Part shown: positions 19,809 through 28,374 of the stretch, piece by piece
Layout: the number at the start of each line of letters is the position of its first letter
How positions within the stretch are numbered: position 1 is the first letter of the stretch
Source: Psychromonas sp. MME1
GTDB taxonomy: Bacteria > Pseudomonadota > Gammaproteobacteria > Enterobacterales > Psychromonadaceae
DNA length: 64,000 nucleotides
Assembly (NCBI RefSeq): GCF_041080865.1
Contig: NZ_CP160906.1
Span: 2,666,001-2,730,000 of the forward strand
Direction of reading: 5' to 3'
Notes under the pieces: model-generated
Seen by the model: only the letters and a program-made list of their open reading frames with translations
The model's database searches: none
What the model was told of the DNA's origin: nothing
Program-made: the position numbers and the translations under genes

Positions 19809-21225
19809 ATGTCTGTAAAAACTGTGCAAGATGTTCTTAATTTAATCGAAGAGCAAGAAGTAAAATTCGTTGATTTACGTTTTACCGATACACGAGGTAA
19901 AGAGCAACACGTTTCGATTCCACATCACCAAGTTGACGAGGACTTTTTCGAAGATGGAAAAATGTTCGATGGCTCTTCAATTGCAGGTTGGAAAGGCATT
20001 CAAAATTCTGACATGGTATTAATGCCAGCGCCAGAAACAGCCGTACTTGACCCCTTTACAGATGATGTAACACTTAATATTCGTTGTGATGTATTAGAGC
20101 CTAAAACCATGCTCGGTTACGACCGTGATCCACGCTCTGTGGCAAAACGTGCAGAAGCTTACATGCGTTCAACGGGTATTGCTGATACGGTTTTATTTGG
20201 TCCTGAGCCTGAATTTTTTCTATTTGATGACGTTAAATACGGTAACTCTATGCAAGGCGCATTCTTCTCTATTGATGCAAAAGAAGCTGCATGGAATTCA
20301 GGAATCCTACGATGAAGGCAACACGGGTCACCGCCCTGGTGTTAAAGGAGGTTACTTCCCGGTCGCACCTGTCGATTCAGCGCAAAATATTCGTAGTGCA
20401 ATGTGCTTAATCATGGAAGAAATGGGGCTAGTTGTTGAGGCTCATCACCATGAAGTAGCAACGGCAGGCCAAAATGAAATTGCCTGTCGCTTTAATACAA
20501 TGGTTGAAAAAGCCGACGAAATTCAAATTTATAAATATGTTGTGCATAACGTCGCTCATGCATACGGTCAAACCGCAACATTCATGCCTAAACCGATTAT
20601 TGGCGATAACGGCTCAGGCTGCCACTGTCACCAATCTTTAGGTAAAGACGGTGTTAACTTATTCTCGGGTGACCAATACGCAGGCCTATCGGAATTAGCA
20701 CTTTACTATATTGGCGGTATTATCAAGCACGCTAAAGCCCTTAATGCATTTACCAATGCATCAACTAATTCTTACAAACGTTTAGTGCCACATTTTGAAG
20801 CCCCTGTCATGCTCGCATATTCTGCAGGTAATCGCAGTGCATCAATTCGTATTCCAATTGTACCTAGCGCTCGTGCTGCACGTGTTGAAGTGCGCTTTCC
20901 AGATCCAACAATGAATCCATACCTTGGTTTTGCTGCAATGTTAATGGCGGGTCTTGATGGCATTAAAAACAAAATCCACCCAGGAGAATCATTAGATAAA
21001 GATCTCTATGATCTTCCTAAAGAAGAGGCTGATGCGATTCCACAAGTAGCTGTTTCTTTTGAAGAAGCACTTGCAGCTTTGGATGCGGATCGCGAGTTCT
21101 TAACCGCTGGCGGCGTGTTCTCAGATGAGGCTATTGATGCTTACATCGCACTTAAAACAGCAGAGTGTGAGTCTGTTTCTCGTGCCACACACCCGAAAGA
21201 ATTTGAACTATACTACAGCGTATAA
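19809..21225 (+). pseudogene. glnA: Type I glutamine synthetase, interrupted by a frameshift
   Basis: The first frame (19809-20315) encodes residues through AAWNSG and then runs into a stop. The rest continues in another frame from about 20305 ([16 protein letters not shown]) to 21225, ending FELYYSV exactly like other GlnA proteins. Together they give a full-length enzyme of about 469 residues, including the adenylylation tyrosine in DLYDLPK. Alignment to remembered E. coli and Vibrio GlnA fits a 2-bp loss near 20304, or a 1-bp gain with one residue missing. Regulatory sequences upstream are intact, so this could be a recent mutation or a sequence error. If real, ammonia assimilation would depend on the type III enzyme next door. 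Confidence 0.88.
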
Positions 21226-21254
21226 TTTAATTAATATCACATTGCATTAACTTT

Positions 21255-21282
21255 AAAAAGGGGCTTCATAGCCCCTTTTTTA
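21255..21282 (+). terminator. Rho-independent terminator after glnA
   Basis: AAAAAGGGGCT and AGCCCCTTTTT form an 11-bp stem with a TCAT loop and U-tract, about 30 bp past the glnA stop. Confidence 0.93.
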
Positions 21283-21406
21283 TTACCTGCAAAACCCCTC
21301 ATTGACAATAATTTATAGCATGGATAGTATTCACTCCCACCAGCAAAAACATCAATATATTATAAAAAAAGTCACGCACTAGCGTAAACAACCAGAAGAC
21401 AGCAGG

Positions 21407-21424
21407 TTGGTATAATTATTGCTT
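21407..21424 (+). promoter_or_regulatory. Predicted sigma-54 promoter of the type III glutamine synthetase gene
   Basis: TTGGTATAATTATTGCTT has GG at 21409-21410 and GC at 21421-21422 (N10) and a full TTGC -12 box. It lies 85 bp upstream of the start. It resembles the glnA promoter at 19724 closely. I see no clear NtrC palindrome in the preceding 120 bp. Confidence 0.65.
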
Positions 21425-21508
21425 AATTACCAGCAGATTTTACATTTAACCTTTATAAATAACTAAGCTGAAAACAAACAGCCTTTTTACATAAGCAAGG
21501 AGCCCCAC

Positions 21509-23683
21509 ATGAGTGGAAACCAAGTCCGCCTACAAGCAATTGAACAAATTACTAATCGTGCACCAAAAGAGGTCGCTCAGCCTCAAGCATTAAACAAAAT
21601 TTGGGCTGAAGATGTATTCAACTTCCAAAAAATGGAACAAGCACTTTCTAAAAATGCGTTTAAAGCCATTAAAAAAACAGCACAAACAGGTGCAGTATTA
21701 GACTCAGCAACGGCTGATGTTGTTGCAGCAGCTATGAAAGAGTGGGCTCTGAGCAAAGGCGTTAAATTCTTTTCTCATATTTTCTACCCAATGACGAACA
21801 TCACAGCTGAAAAACATGATGGCTTTATTGTTACAAATTCCGATGGCGGCGCTATCTCTGAATTTACAGGTAGCTTATTGATTAAGGGCGAACCTGACGG
21901 CTCTTCTTTCCCGAACGGAAGCTTACGTATGACTAACGCTGCGCGTGGTTATACGGCATGGGATCCAACAAGCCCTGCATACATTATGCATACTGCTAAT
22001 GGTTCTACATTAATGATCCCAAGTGTATTTATGTCTTGGACAGGCGAAGCATTGGATAAAAAAATCCCACTTCTACGCTCTATCTCTGCAGTAAATAAAG
22101 CAGGACAAAAAGTACTGACGTTAATGGGTGAAAAAGATATCGCACCTTTAAACTCAAGCTGTGGAGCAGAACAAGAGTACTTCTTAGTTGATGAAAACTT
22201 TGCAAATGCTCGCCCTGACCTATTATTAGCTGGCCGTACACTATTTGGTGCGCCACCTGCAAAAGGTCAAGAATTTGATGATCACTACTTTGGTGCAATC
22301 CCAGAGCGTGTACAAGTCTTCATGCAAGACTTCGAAGACACTCTTTATAAATTAGGTATTCCAGCTAAAACTCACCATAACGAAGTTGCACCTGGTCAAT
22401 TTGAAATTGCACCTTATTATGAAGCGGCTAACGTTGCAGCTGATCATCAACAATTAATGATGACAGTGATGAAAAGCACGGCTAAAAAACATGGTTTCCT
22501 ATGCTTATTGCATGAAAAACCATTCGCAGGTGTTAATGGCTCTGGTAAACATGTTAACTGGTCTATCGGTAACGCAACACAAGGTAACCTACTAGATCCA
22601 GGCAGTACTCCACATAGTAACCTTAACTTCTTACTATTCTGTGGTGCTGTTATTCGTGGTGTACACAAATATGGTCCATTATTACGTGCAGTAATCGCAT
22701 CAGCTTCAAACGATCACCGTTTAGGTGCAAACGAAGCGCCACCAGCAATCATGTCTGTTTATTTAGGCGACCAATTGGAAAATGTCTTTAAAGACATTAA
22801 AGAAGGTAAACTATCTTCTTCAAGCACGGGTGGTTTAATGGATCTTGGTTTATCACAAATCCTACAATTCCAACGTGATCCAGGTGACCGTAACCGTACT
22901 TCACCATTTGCATTTACAGGTAACCGCTTTGAATTCCGTGCTGTGGGTTCATCACAATCTGTATCGGGTCCATTAGTTGCAATGAATACAATGCTTGCTG
23001 ATTCATTAAACTGGATAGCGGAAAAATTAGAAGCAACACTAGCAACTTCTGCTGATCAAACAACTGCGGTTATCTCTGTATTAAAAGAGTTGATGGAACT
23101 TCACGGCAATGTTGTCTTTGGCGGTGACGGATATTCAGCAGAGTGGCATGAAATGGCAGTTTCTGAGCGTGGTTTGAAAAATCTACGTAACTCAGCAGAT
23201 GCTTTACCTGAATTTAAAGCTGACTACATTGTTGAACTATTCAAGAGAACAGGCGTATTGTCTGAAATTGAATTAGCAAGCCGTTTTGAAGTTTATGCGG
23301 AACAATACGTACAATCAATTGCTGTTGAAGCGAATTTGGTTGTTGATATTGCAACAACCAAGATTTACCCAGCAGCTGTTAACTACTTATCTGAACTTGC
23401 TCTAACATCTTCTTCAATGCAAGATTTAGGGATTGAATTAGATACGTCATTAGCAGCAAGTATTGCTACAGAAGCAAATGCGATGATGTCAGCGGTTGCT
23501 AAATTAAAAGCAGCTAAGGCAACTCATGATTTTGCTTCAACAGAGGAACATTTACGTTTCTGTGCTGATGATATTCGTGACTTAATGAATACTGTTCGTG
23601 CACATGCAGATACGCTAGAAACCTTAGTGGCTGATGAATTATGGCCTCTACCTAAGTATGCTGAAATGTTATTTATTAAATAA
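21509..23683 (+). CDS. glnN: Type III glutamine synthetase (GlnN)
   Basis: The 724-residue protein is much longer than GlnA and matches the GSIII family: an N-terminal extension, then the catalytic segments SSCGAEQEYFLVD, KTHHNEVAPGQFEIAP, GVNGSGKHVNWSIG and RTSPFAFTGNRFEFRAVGSSQS (abridged: SPFAFTGNRFEFRAVG). It synthesises glutamine from glutamate, ammonia and ATP. GSIII enzymes are hexamer stacks not known to be adenylylated. It lies directly after the frameshifted glnA with its own predicted sigma-54 promoter, so it is probably induced under nitrogen limitation and could replace GlnA. AAGGAG precedes the ATG. Confidence 0.93.
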   Translation: MSGNQVRLQAIEQITNRAPKEVAQPQALNKIWAEDVFNFQKMEQALSKNAFKAIKKTAQTGAVLDSATADVVAAAMKEWALSKGVKFFSHIFYPMTNITAEKHDGFIVTNSDGGAISEFTGSLLIKGEPDGSSFPNGSLRMTNAARGYTAWDPTSPAYIMHTANGSTLMIPSVFMSWTGEALDKKIPLLRSISAVNKAGQKVLTLMGEKDIAPLNSSCGAEQEYFLVDENFANARPDLLLAGRTLFGAPPAKGQEFDDHYFGAIPERVQVFMQDFEDTLYKLGIPAKTHHNEVAPGQFEIAPYYEAANVAADHQQLMMTVMKSTAKKHGFLCLLHEKPFAGVNGSGKHVNWSIGNATQGNLLDPGSTPHSNLNFLLFCGAVIRGVHKYGPLLRAVIASASNDHRLGANEAPPAIMSVYLGDQLENVFKDIKEGKLSSSSTGGLMDLGLSQILQFQRDPGDRNRTSPFAFTGNRFEFRAVGSSQSVSGPLVAMNTMLADSLNWIAEKLEATLATSADQTTAVISVLKELMELHGNVVFGGDGYSAEWHEMAVSERGLKNLRNSADALPEFKADYIVELFKRTGVLSEIELASRFEVYAEQYVQSIAVEANLVVDIATTKIYPAAVNYLSELALTSSSMQDLGIELDTSLAASIATEANAMMSAVAKLKAAKATHDFASTEEHLRFCADDIRDLMNTVRAHADTLETLVADELWPLPKYAEMLFIK

Positions 23684-23692
23684 CCGTATCAT

Positions 23693-23724
23693 GCAAGAAG
23701 TGGATAATTAAATCCACTTCTTGC
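23693..23724 (+). terminator. Hairpin terminator after glnN
   Basis: A perfect 13-bp stem (GCAAGAAGTGGAT / ATCCACTTCTTGC) with a 6-nt loop lies 10 bp past the stop. The following tract TGTTTATATAA is only moderately U-rich. Confidence 0.7.
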
Positions 23725-23749
23725 TGTTTATATAACTCATGAATAAAAA

Positions 23750-23793
23750 GCATTTTTAATGCTAATGGTAAAACTCGTTAGCATTAAAAATGC
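23750..23793. repeat. Perfect 16-bp inverted repeat
   Basis: GCATTTTTAATGCTAA (23750-23765) is exactly repeated in inverse at 23778-23793 around a 12-bp spacer. No U-tract follows, so it is not an obvious terminator. The rest of the 23684-23965 gap is AT-rich with no gene. Confidence 0.7.
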
Positions 23794-23965
23794 AATTTCA
23801 TAAAATATAATAACTTATATCTCTATATCCCTAAATAAGTCATATTATTAATATTGGCAATTGATTCACAATTTGCAAAAGCTTCTATTTATAAACAAGG
23901 GTTTTTATTGCCTTAATTGATATCATGATCCACAATTGAAGCAATAAATTCAAAGGGTTATTATT

Positions 23966-24514
23966 ATGAAAAATGTATTATTTTGTTTATCTTTAGTGAC
24001 GATTCTATGCACACCTATGCAAGCTGTTAGTGAGATGAAAATTTACCATTGGATTGATAAAGAGGGTAATAGCCACTTTTCAGATACTGCGGATCCGAAT
24101 ACTGAAGAGGTTCAACTTAAAGAGCAAAATGTATTTGTAGAAGAGTTTAGTGCTCCTCCCGCTAGCCCAACACAGGATATGCTAACGGACGAAGCTGTTA
24201 TTGAATATGTAGCTACGATTGTGTCACCTACAGATGATCAAGCAATACGTAGCAATGAAGGCACTATTAATATTCAAGTATCCACGACGCCTGAAAAAGA
24301 AAACAGTCAAAAATTACAGCTTTATTTAGATGGTGTAGCACTAGGCCAACCGCAAATATCACCAACGATTAGCGCACAAAATATTGATAGGGGCACACAT
24401 CAATTAGAGGTTCACTTAATTGATGAAAATGACAAATTGTTAGCTAAAACACAAGTTGTTACCGTACATTTACAACGCGTACACATAAATAGAGCAGTGG
24501 CAATCCCCAAATAA
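23966..24514 (+). CDS. DUF4124 domain periplasmic protein
   Basis: A 182-residue exported protein with a signal peptide (residues 1 to about 20), a DUF4124 motif (MKIYHWIDKEGNSHFSDT) and a C-terminal Ig-like beta domain (about 85-175). Function unknown. It lies 56 bp upstream of glnL, a placement I recall from several marine gammaproteobacteria, but nothing in it suggests a part in nitrogen sensing. A GGGTTATT stretch precedes the ATG. Confidence 0.75.
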   Translation: MKNVLFCLSLVTILCTPMQAVSEMKIYHWIDKEGNSHFSDTADPNTEEVQLKEQNVFVEEFSAPPASPTQDMLTDEAVIEYVATIVSPTDDQAIRSNEGTINIQVSTTPEKENSQKLQLYLDGVALGQPQISPTISAQNIDRGTHQLEVHLIDENDKLLAKTQVVTVHLQRVHINRAVAIPK

Positions 24515-24570
24515 TATGGCGAGTATCTGCTTCTTTATCGTGTAATTTTTAAAAGTAATGAGATACTTCT

Positions 24571-25647
24571 ATGCTAAACAAGCAAATACAAACATCACCG
24601 CTGGCATTAGCATTACTTGAAGAAGCAAACACCGCCTTTATTGTCATTAATAACGATTTAAAGCTAATTTATGTTAATCCGGCTAGCGAATTATTGCTAT
24701 CACAAAGCAAACAGCGACTTTACCAGCAAAATTTACAGCAGCTAGCGCGCCAATTTCACTTCAACCCGATTAAGATAAAAAGGCTACTTAAAAATAGAAA
24801 TTCGTTCACAGAAAATGAAGTCGCTTTATTAGTTGATGGTCACCCGCTATTGATAGCGCTCAGTGCCACCTACTTAAATTTTGATGGTCAAGATAACGTT
24901 ATTCTTGAAATGCGCTGCATTGAGCAGCAACTTAAAATTAGCCAAGTACATTATCAAGAGCATCAACAAAAAGCAGCCCAAGATTTAGTACGCGGCCTAG
25001 CCCATGAAATAAAGAATCCTTTAGGGGGATTACGAGGGGCTGCACAGCTTCTTGAAGGTGAGCTGCATAATCCTGAATTAAAAGAGTTTACACAAATAAT
25101 AATTGAGCAGGCAGACCGCTTAAGTTCGTTAGTTAATCGCTTGTTAGGTCCACAACAAATTGGACTTCGCGCCACGGATAACATTCACTCAGTACTTGAA
25201 AAAGTGCGTAAATTAGTCTGCTTAAACTTACCCGATTTTATTACCATAAAAGTCGATTATGATCCAAGCATTCCCGATTTTGAAATGCAATCCGATCAAT
25301 TACAGCAAGCATTCTTAAATATTATCCAAAATGCCGTGCAGGCCTTTGATTATAAAACAGAAAATGTAGGAAAAATAACGCTACGCACACGCACTGCACA
25401 TCAAGTCACGATTAATGGATTACAACACCGATTAACGACGGAGATAAGAATTATCGATAATGGTGTAGGTATCCCCGACAATTTGAAAGATACCTTATTC
25501 TATCCCATGGTAACAGGCCGTAAAGATGGTACGGGGTTAGGGCTATCTATCGCTCAAGAGTTAATTAAACAACATAATGGTCGAATTGAATGCCATAGCA
25601 TTCCCGGACATACTGAATTTTTAATCTATTTACCAATGACTATTTAA
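24571..25647 (+). CDS. glnL: Nitrogen regulation sensor kinase NtrB/GlnL
   Basis: The 358-residue cytosolic kinase has an N-terminal PAS domain (about 10-115), an H-box with His145 (RGLAHEIKNPLGGLRG), an N-box (NIIQNAVQA) and G-boxes (DNGVGIP, GTGLGLS). No membrane segment. In complex with PII it phosphorylates or dephosphorylates NtrC according to nitrogen status. It lies 43 bp upstream of glnG and matches E. coli GlnL (349 residues) in length. It has been separated from glnA by glnN and the DUF4124 gene. Confidence 0.96.
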   Translation: MLNKQIQTSPLALALLEEANTAFIVINNDLKLIYVNPASELLLSQSKQRLYQQNLQQLARQFHFNPIKIKRLLKNRNSFTENEVALLVDGHPLLIALSATYLNFDGQDNVILEMRCIEQQLKISQVHYQEHQQKAAQDLVRGLAHEIKNPLGGLRGAAQLLEGELHNPELKEFTQIIIEQADRLSSLVNRLLGPQQIGLRATDNIHSVLEKVRKLVCLNLPDFITIKVDYDPSIPDFEMQSDQLQQAFLNIIQNAVQAFDYKTENVGKITLRTRTAHQVTINGLQHRLTTEIRIIDNGVGIPDNLKDTLFYPMVTGRKDGTGLGLSIAQELIKQHNGRIECHSIPGHTEFLIYLPMTI

Positions 25648-25690
25648 AATAATAACAATAAAAACAGTTAGCCATAAATAAGGAAATAAT

Positions 25691-27094
25691 ATGAGTGTGA
25701 AAGCTTGGATTGTTGATGATGACCACGCCATCCGCTGGGTGTTAGAGCGCACATTAAAAGCTGAAAAAATTGATCATGCCAGTTTTCCAGATGGAGAATG
25801 TCTATGGAAACAGTTACAGATAGAGCAGCCTGACGTAATTATTTCTGATGTCCGTATGCCGGGTATTGATGGCCTATCATTAATGGAACGTATCCACGAA
25901 CGCTTCCCACTAATACCAATTATAATCATGACTGCTCATAGTGACCTAGATAGCGCTGTTAATGCCTATCAAAGTGGCGCCTTTGAATACCTACCCAAAC
26001 CCTTTGATATTCATGAAGCAACGGCATTAATTCAACGTGCTATTAACCATAGTTTAGAGCTAAAACAAAAGAAAAAAGCGCCAGAAAGTGCCGTTTCTAT
26101 GCCAGAAATTATTGGAGAAGCGCCGGCAATGCAAGAGGTTTTTCGGGTGATTGGTCGTTTATCACGCTCAAGTATGAGTGTCTTAATCAACGGTCAGTCT
26201 GGTACAGGTAAAGAACTAGTCGCTCAAGCCCTACACAAACATAGCCCACGTAAAGATAATACCTTCATCGCGCTTAATATGGCCGCGATCCCACGCGAAT
26301 TAATTGAAGCGGAGCTCTTTGGCCATGAAAAAGGCGCTTTTACCGGAGCAGCTAATAATCGCCAAGGGCGATTTGAACAGGCCAATGGAGGAACCCTATT
26401 CTTAGATGAAATAGGTGATATGCCACTCGATGTTCAAACTCGTTTATTACGTGTACTTGCTGATGGCCAGTTCTACCGTGTTGGCGGCCACCAAGCGATT
26501 AAAGTTGATGTACGGATCATTGCCGCGACTCATCAAAATCTAGAGAGTAAAGTAAAAAGTGGTGATTTCCGCGAAGATCTATTTCACCGTCTCAATGTTA
26601 TTCGCATCCAAATTCCAGCACTAAAAGAACGTCGCGAAGACATCTGCCTGTTAGCGCAGCACTTTTTACGAGAGATAGCAGCCGAACTCAAAGTGGAGAG
26701 CAAGCAACTTACCGATGAAACTAAGGCTTATCTCAGCCAACTACCCTGGCCTGGCAATGTTCGTCAACTAGAAAATATTTGTCGTTGGCTAACCGTGATG
26801 GCGAGTGGTCAAGAGGTTCATATTTCCGATTTACCACCTGAACTAACGGCACAAGAAGCACAATATACTGAAAATAATGCCCCCCTTTGGGAGCAACATT
26901 TACAGCAATGGACATTATCAGAGTTTAAAAAAGGTGAAGATAACGTACTAGCAAAGGCAATGCCTGAATTTGAACAAATAATGTTAAAAACTGCCCTATC
27001 ATTTACGCAAGGTAAAAAACAAGAAGCAGCCAAACTATTAGGCTGGGGAAGAAATACATTAACACGCAAACTCAAAGAGTTTGATATGTCATAA
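25691..27094 (+). CDS. glnG: Nitrogen regulator NtrC/GlnG, sigma-54 activator
   Basis: A 467-residue regulator with a receiver domain (phospho-Asp53 in IISDVRMPG), an AAA+ domain ([14 protein letters not shown] in [21 protein letters not shown]) and a Fis-like helix-turn-helix ([20 protein letters not shown]). Phosphorylated NtrC activates sigma-54 promoters from upstream enhancers. The palindrome at 19645 and the -24/-12 elements upstream of glnA and glnN are its likely local targets. AAGGAAA lies upstream of the ATG. The gene ends convergent with the AsmA-like gene, 5 bp apart. Confidence 0.97.
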   Translation: MSVKAWIVDDDHAIRWVLERTLKAEKIDHASFPDGECLWKQLQIEQPDVIISDVRMPGIDGLSLMERIHERFPLIPIIIMTAHSDLDSAVNAYQSGAFEYLPKPFDIHEATALIQRAINHSLELKQKKKAPESAVSMPEIIGEAPAMQEVFRVIGRLSRSSMSVLINGQSGTGKELVAQALHKHSPRKDNTFIALNMAAIPRELIEAELFGHEKGAFTGAANNRQGRFEQANGGTLFLDEIGDMPLDVQTRLLRVLADGQFYRVGGHQAIKVDVRIIAATHQNLESKVKSGDFREDLFHRLNVIRIQIPALKERREDICLLAQHFLREIAAELKVESKQLTDETKAYLSQLPWPGNVRQLENICRWLTVMASGQEVHISDLPPELTAQEAQYTENNAPLWEQHLQQWTLSEFKKGEDNVLAKAMPEFEQIMLKTALSFTQGKKQEAAKLLGWGRNTLTRKLKEFDMS

Positions 27095-27099
27095 GTAAG

Positions 27100-28374
27100 T
27101 CACTCTATTTTATTCCCGCTTTTATGCGGGAATATCATTTGAAATGCTTCGATTATCGTATCCTCCCATTGTAAATAAGCAAATTTTACACTGACATTAC
27201 CCTGTTGCTCACTTTCATGCCAGAATTTTATCAGCTGATTATTTTCCACAAACTGCAGATCATCAATCTGCACTCTGCCTTTTTTAAGTTGTAAAGGTAA
27301 CGCTGCATCGGCGCTACTGATATCTATATTATCTAAATGAGCGTACTTGATGAAGAAGCTAGAGATGGGTAGCACCGTTTTCTCCTCACTGCTCGTGATG
27401 CTTTTTGATGGCGTTAGGCGCTGTGGAATATGTATCTGCATATCTTTCATCTCTAACGATGATAAAGTAACATTTTGCACGGCAATAAGCGCATTAGATA
27501 ACGGATTAAAAGCAAAGGTTGCCTCGCCCTGTAATTGTAATTCACCGGTAAAGATGCGTGCGAATAAGCGCTGTAAAATGAGCTTACTATTCTCTAACTG
27601 TAAGCTTAACTGCGCATCATCAACAACATCGGAAAATTCAGGGGTAATAACACTAATTTGACGAACAGCTAACATTAACTGCGCCTGTAGCGCTATCAAA
27701 TCGAAATTAGTGTGCAAAGTAAAATCGTTAAGTCGCACAAAGCGGTCGTTTTGTAACTGCCAGTTAGCCTCTTTTAGTGCGGCTTGCCAATTTCCTTGCA
27801 TCCCTGAATAAATAAATTGATTGTTACTAATAAGCGTTAAATGCTCACTACTTAAATCTAGTTGCTGTAATTGTAGATTGGTATCTTGGTAATGTATCTG
27901 TACATTAGCATCCACTATTGCTACTTTATCGATGGTCAAACTATTCCAAGGTAACAATGACTCGCGCCGAGGCGTTTGCTTTATTGGCTGTTGTGGGGCG
28001 TGATTAAGCTCGCTTAAGTTGCGTTCATCCCACCAAACATGCAAGCCCTGTAGTTCCACTGAGGCAATCTCTAAATGGCGATGTCGAAGATCCAATTGAC
28101 GGCTTTTTATCTCTAATCGATCAAATGTTAATAGCGGTTGATCCTGATAACCAATGGCAACTGCAGAAAGCGTTAGCTGCGGGTTAAGCCAATCAGCCAT
28201 TGTGATTTCTTCAACGCTAACTTGATATCCCGTCCGCTTTTCAATCTGCGTGGTTAGCCATGCGGAATAATCATTAATATCAAATAAGGCAATAAAGATC
28301 ACCATCGCAGCGCTTAATAAAAGCAACATAAGCATGCATAAGCGCTTTATCAATAGTGCCTTAAGCGTGAACAT
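27100..28374 (-). CDS. AsmA-like membrane-anchored protein
   Basis: About 424 residues from the ATG at 28374; a TTG at 28392 is an alternative. A single N-terminal membrane segment (RLCMLMLLLLSAAMVIFIAL) is followed by a periplasmic beta-rich region with the AsmA start (YSAWLTTQIEKRTGYQVSVEEI). AsmA-like proteins take part in envelope lipid transport, but this one is not identifiable further. The start lies inside the recG 3' end (14-bp overlap), so translation is coupled. The 3' end contains the hairpin ATTCCCGC/GCGGGAAT (27112-27133), which may also help end glnG transcripts. Confidence 0.65.
   Translation of the reverse strand: MFTLKALLIKRLCMLMLLLLSAAMVIFIALFDINDYSAWLTTQIEKRTGYQVSVEEITMADWLNPQLTLSAVAIGYQDQPLLTFDRLEIKSRQLDLRHRHLEIASVELQGLHVWWDERNLSELNHAPQQPIKQTPRRESLLPWNSLTIDKVAIVDANVQIHYQDTNLQLQQLDLSSEHLTLISNNQFIYSGMQGNWQAALKEANWQLQNDRFVRLNDFTLHTNFDLIALQAQLMLAVRQISVITPEFSDVVDDAQLSLQLENSKLILQRLFARIFTGELQLQGEATFAFNPLSNALIAVQNVTLSSLEMKDMQIHIPQRLTPSKSITSSEEKTVLPISSFFIKYAHLDNIDISSADAALPLQLKKGRVQIDDLQFVENNQLIKFWHESEQQGNVSVKFAYLQWEDTIIEAFQMIFPHKSGNKIE

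Noticed and set aside
20125-21225. Separate 366-residue ORF with an ATG at 20125
   Set aside because: Its first 60 residues are out of frame with GlnA; only the part from about 20305 is real, as the second half of the frameshifted glnA.
23850-23885. TTGGCA ... TTTGCA as a sigma-54 promoter of the DUF4124-glnLG unit
   Set aside because: Spacing between the GG and GC is far longer than the required 10 bp.
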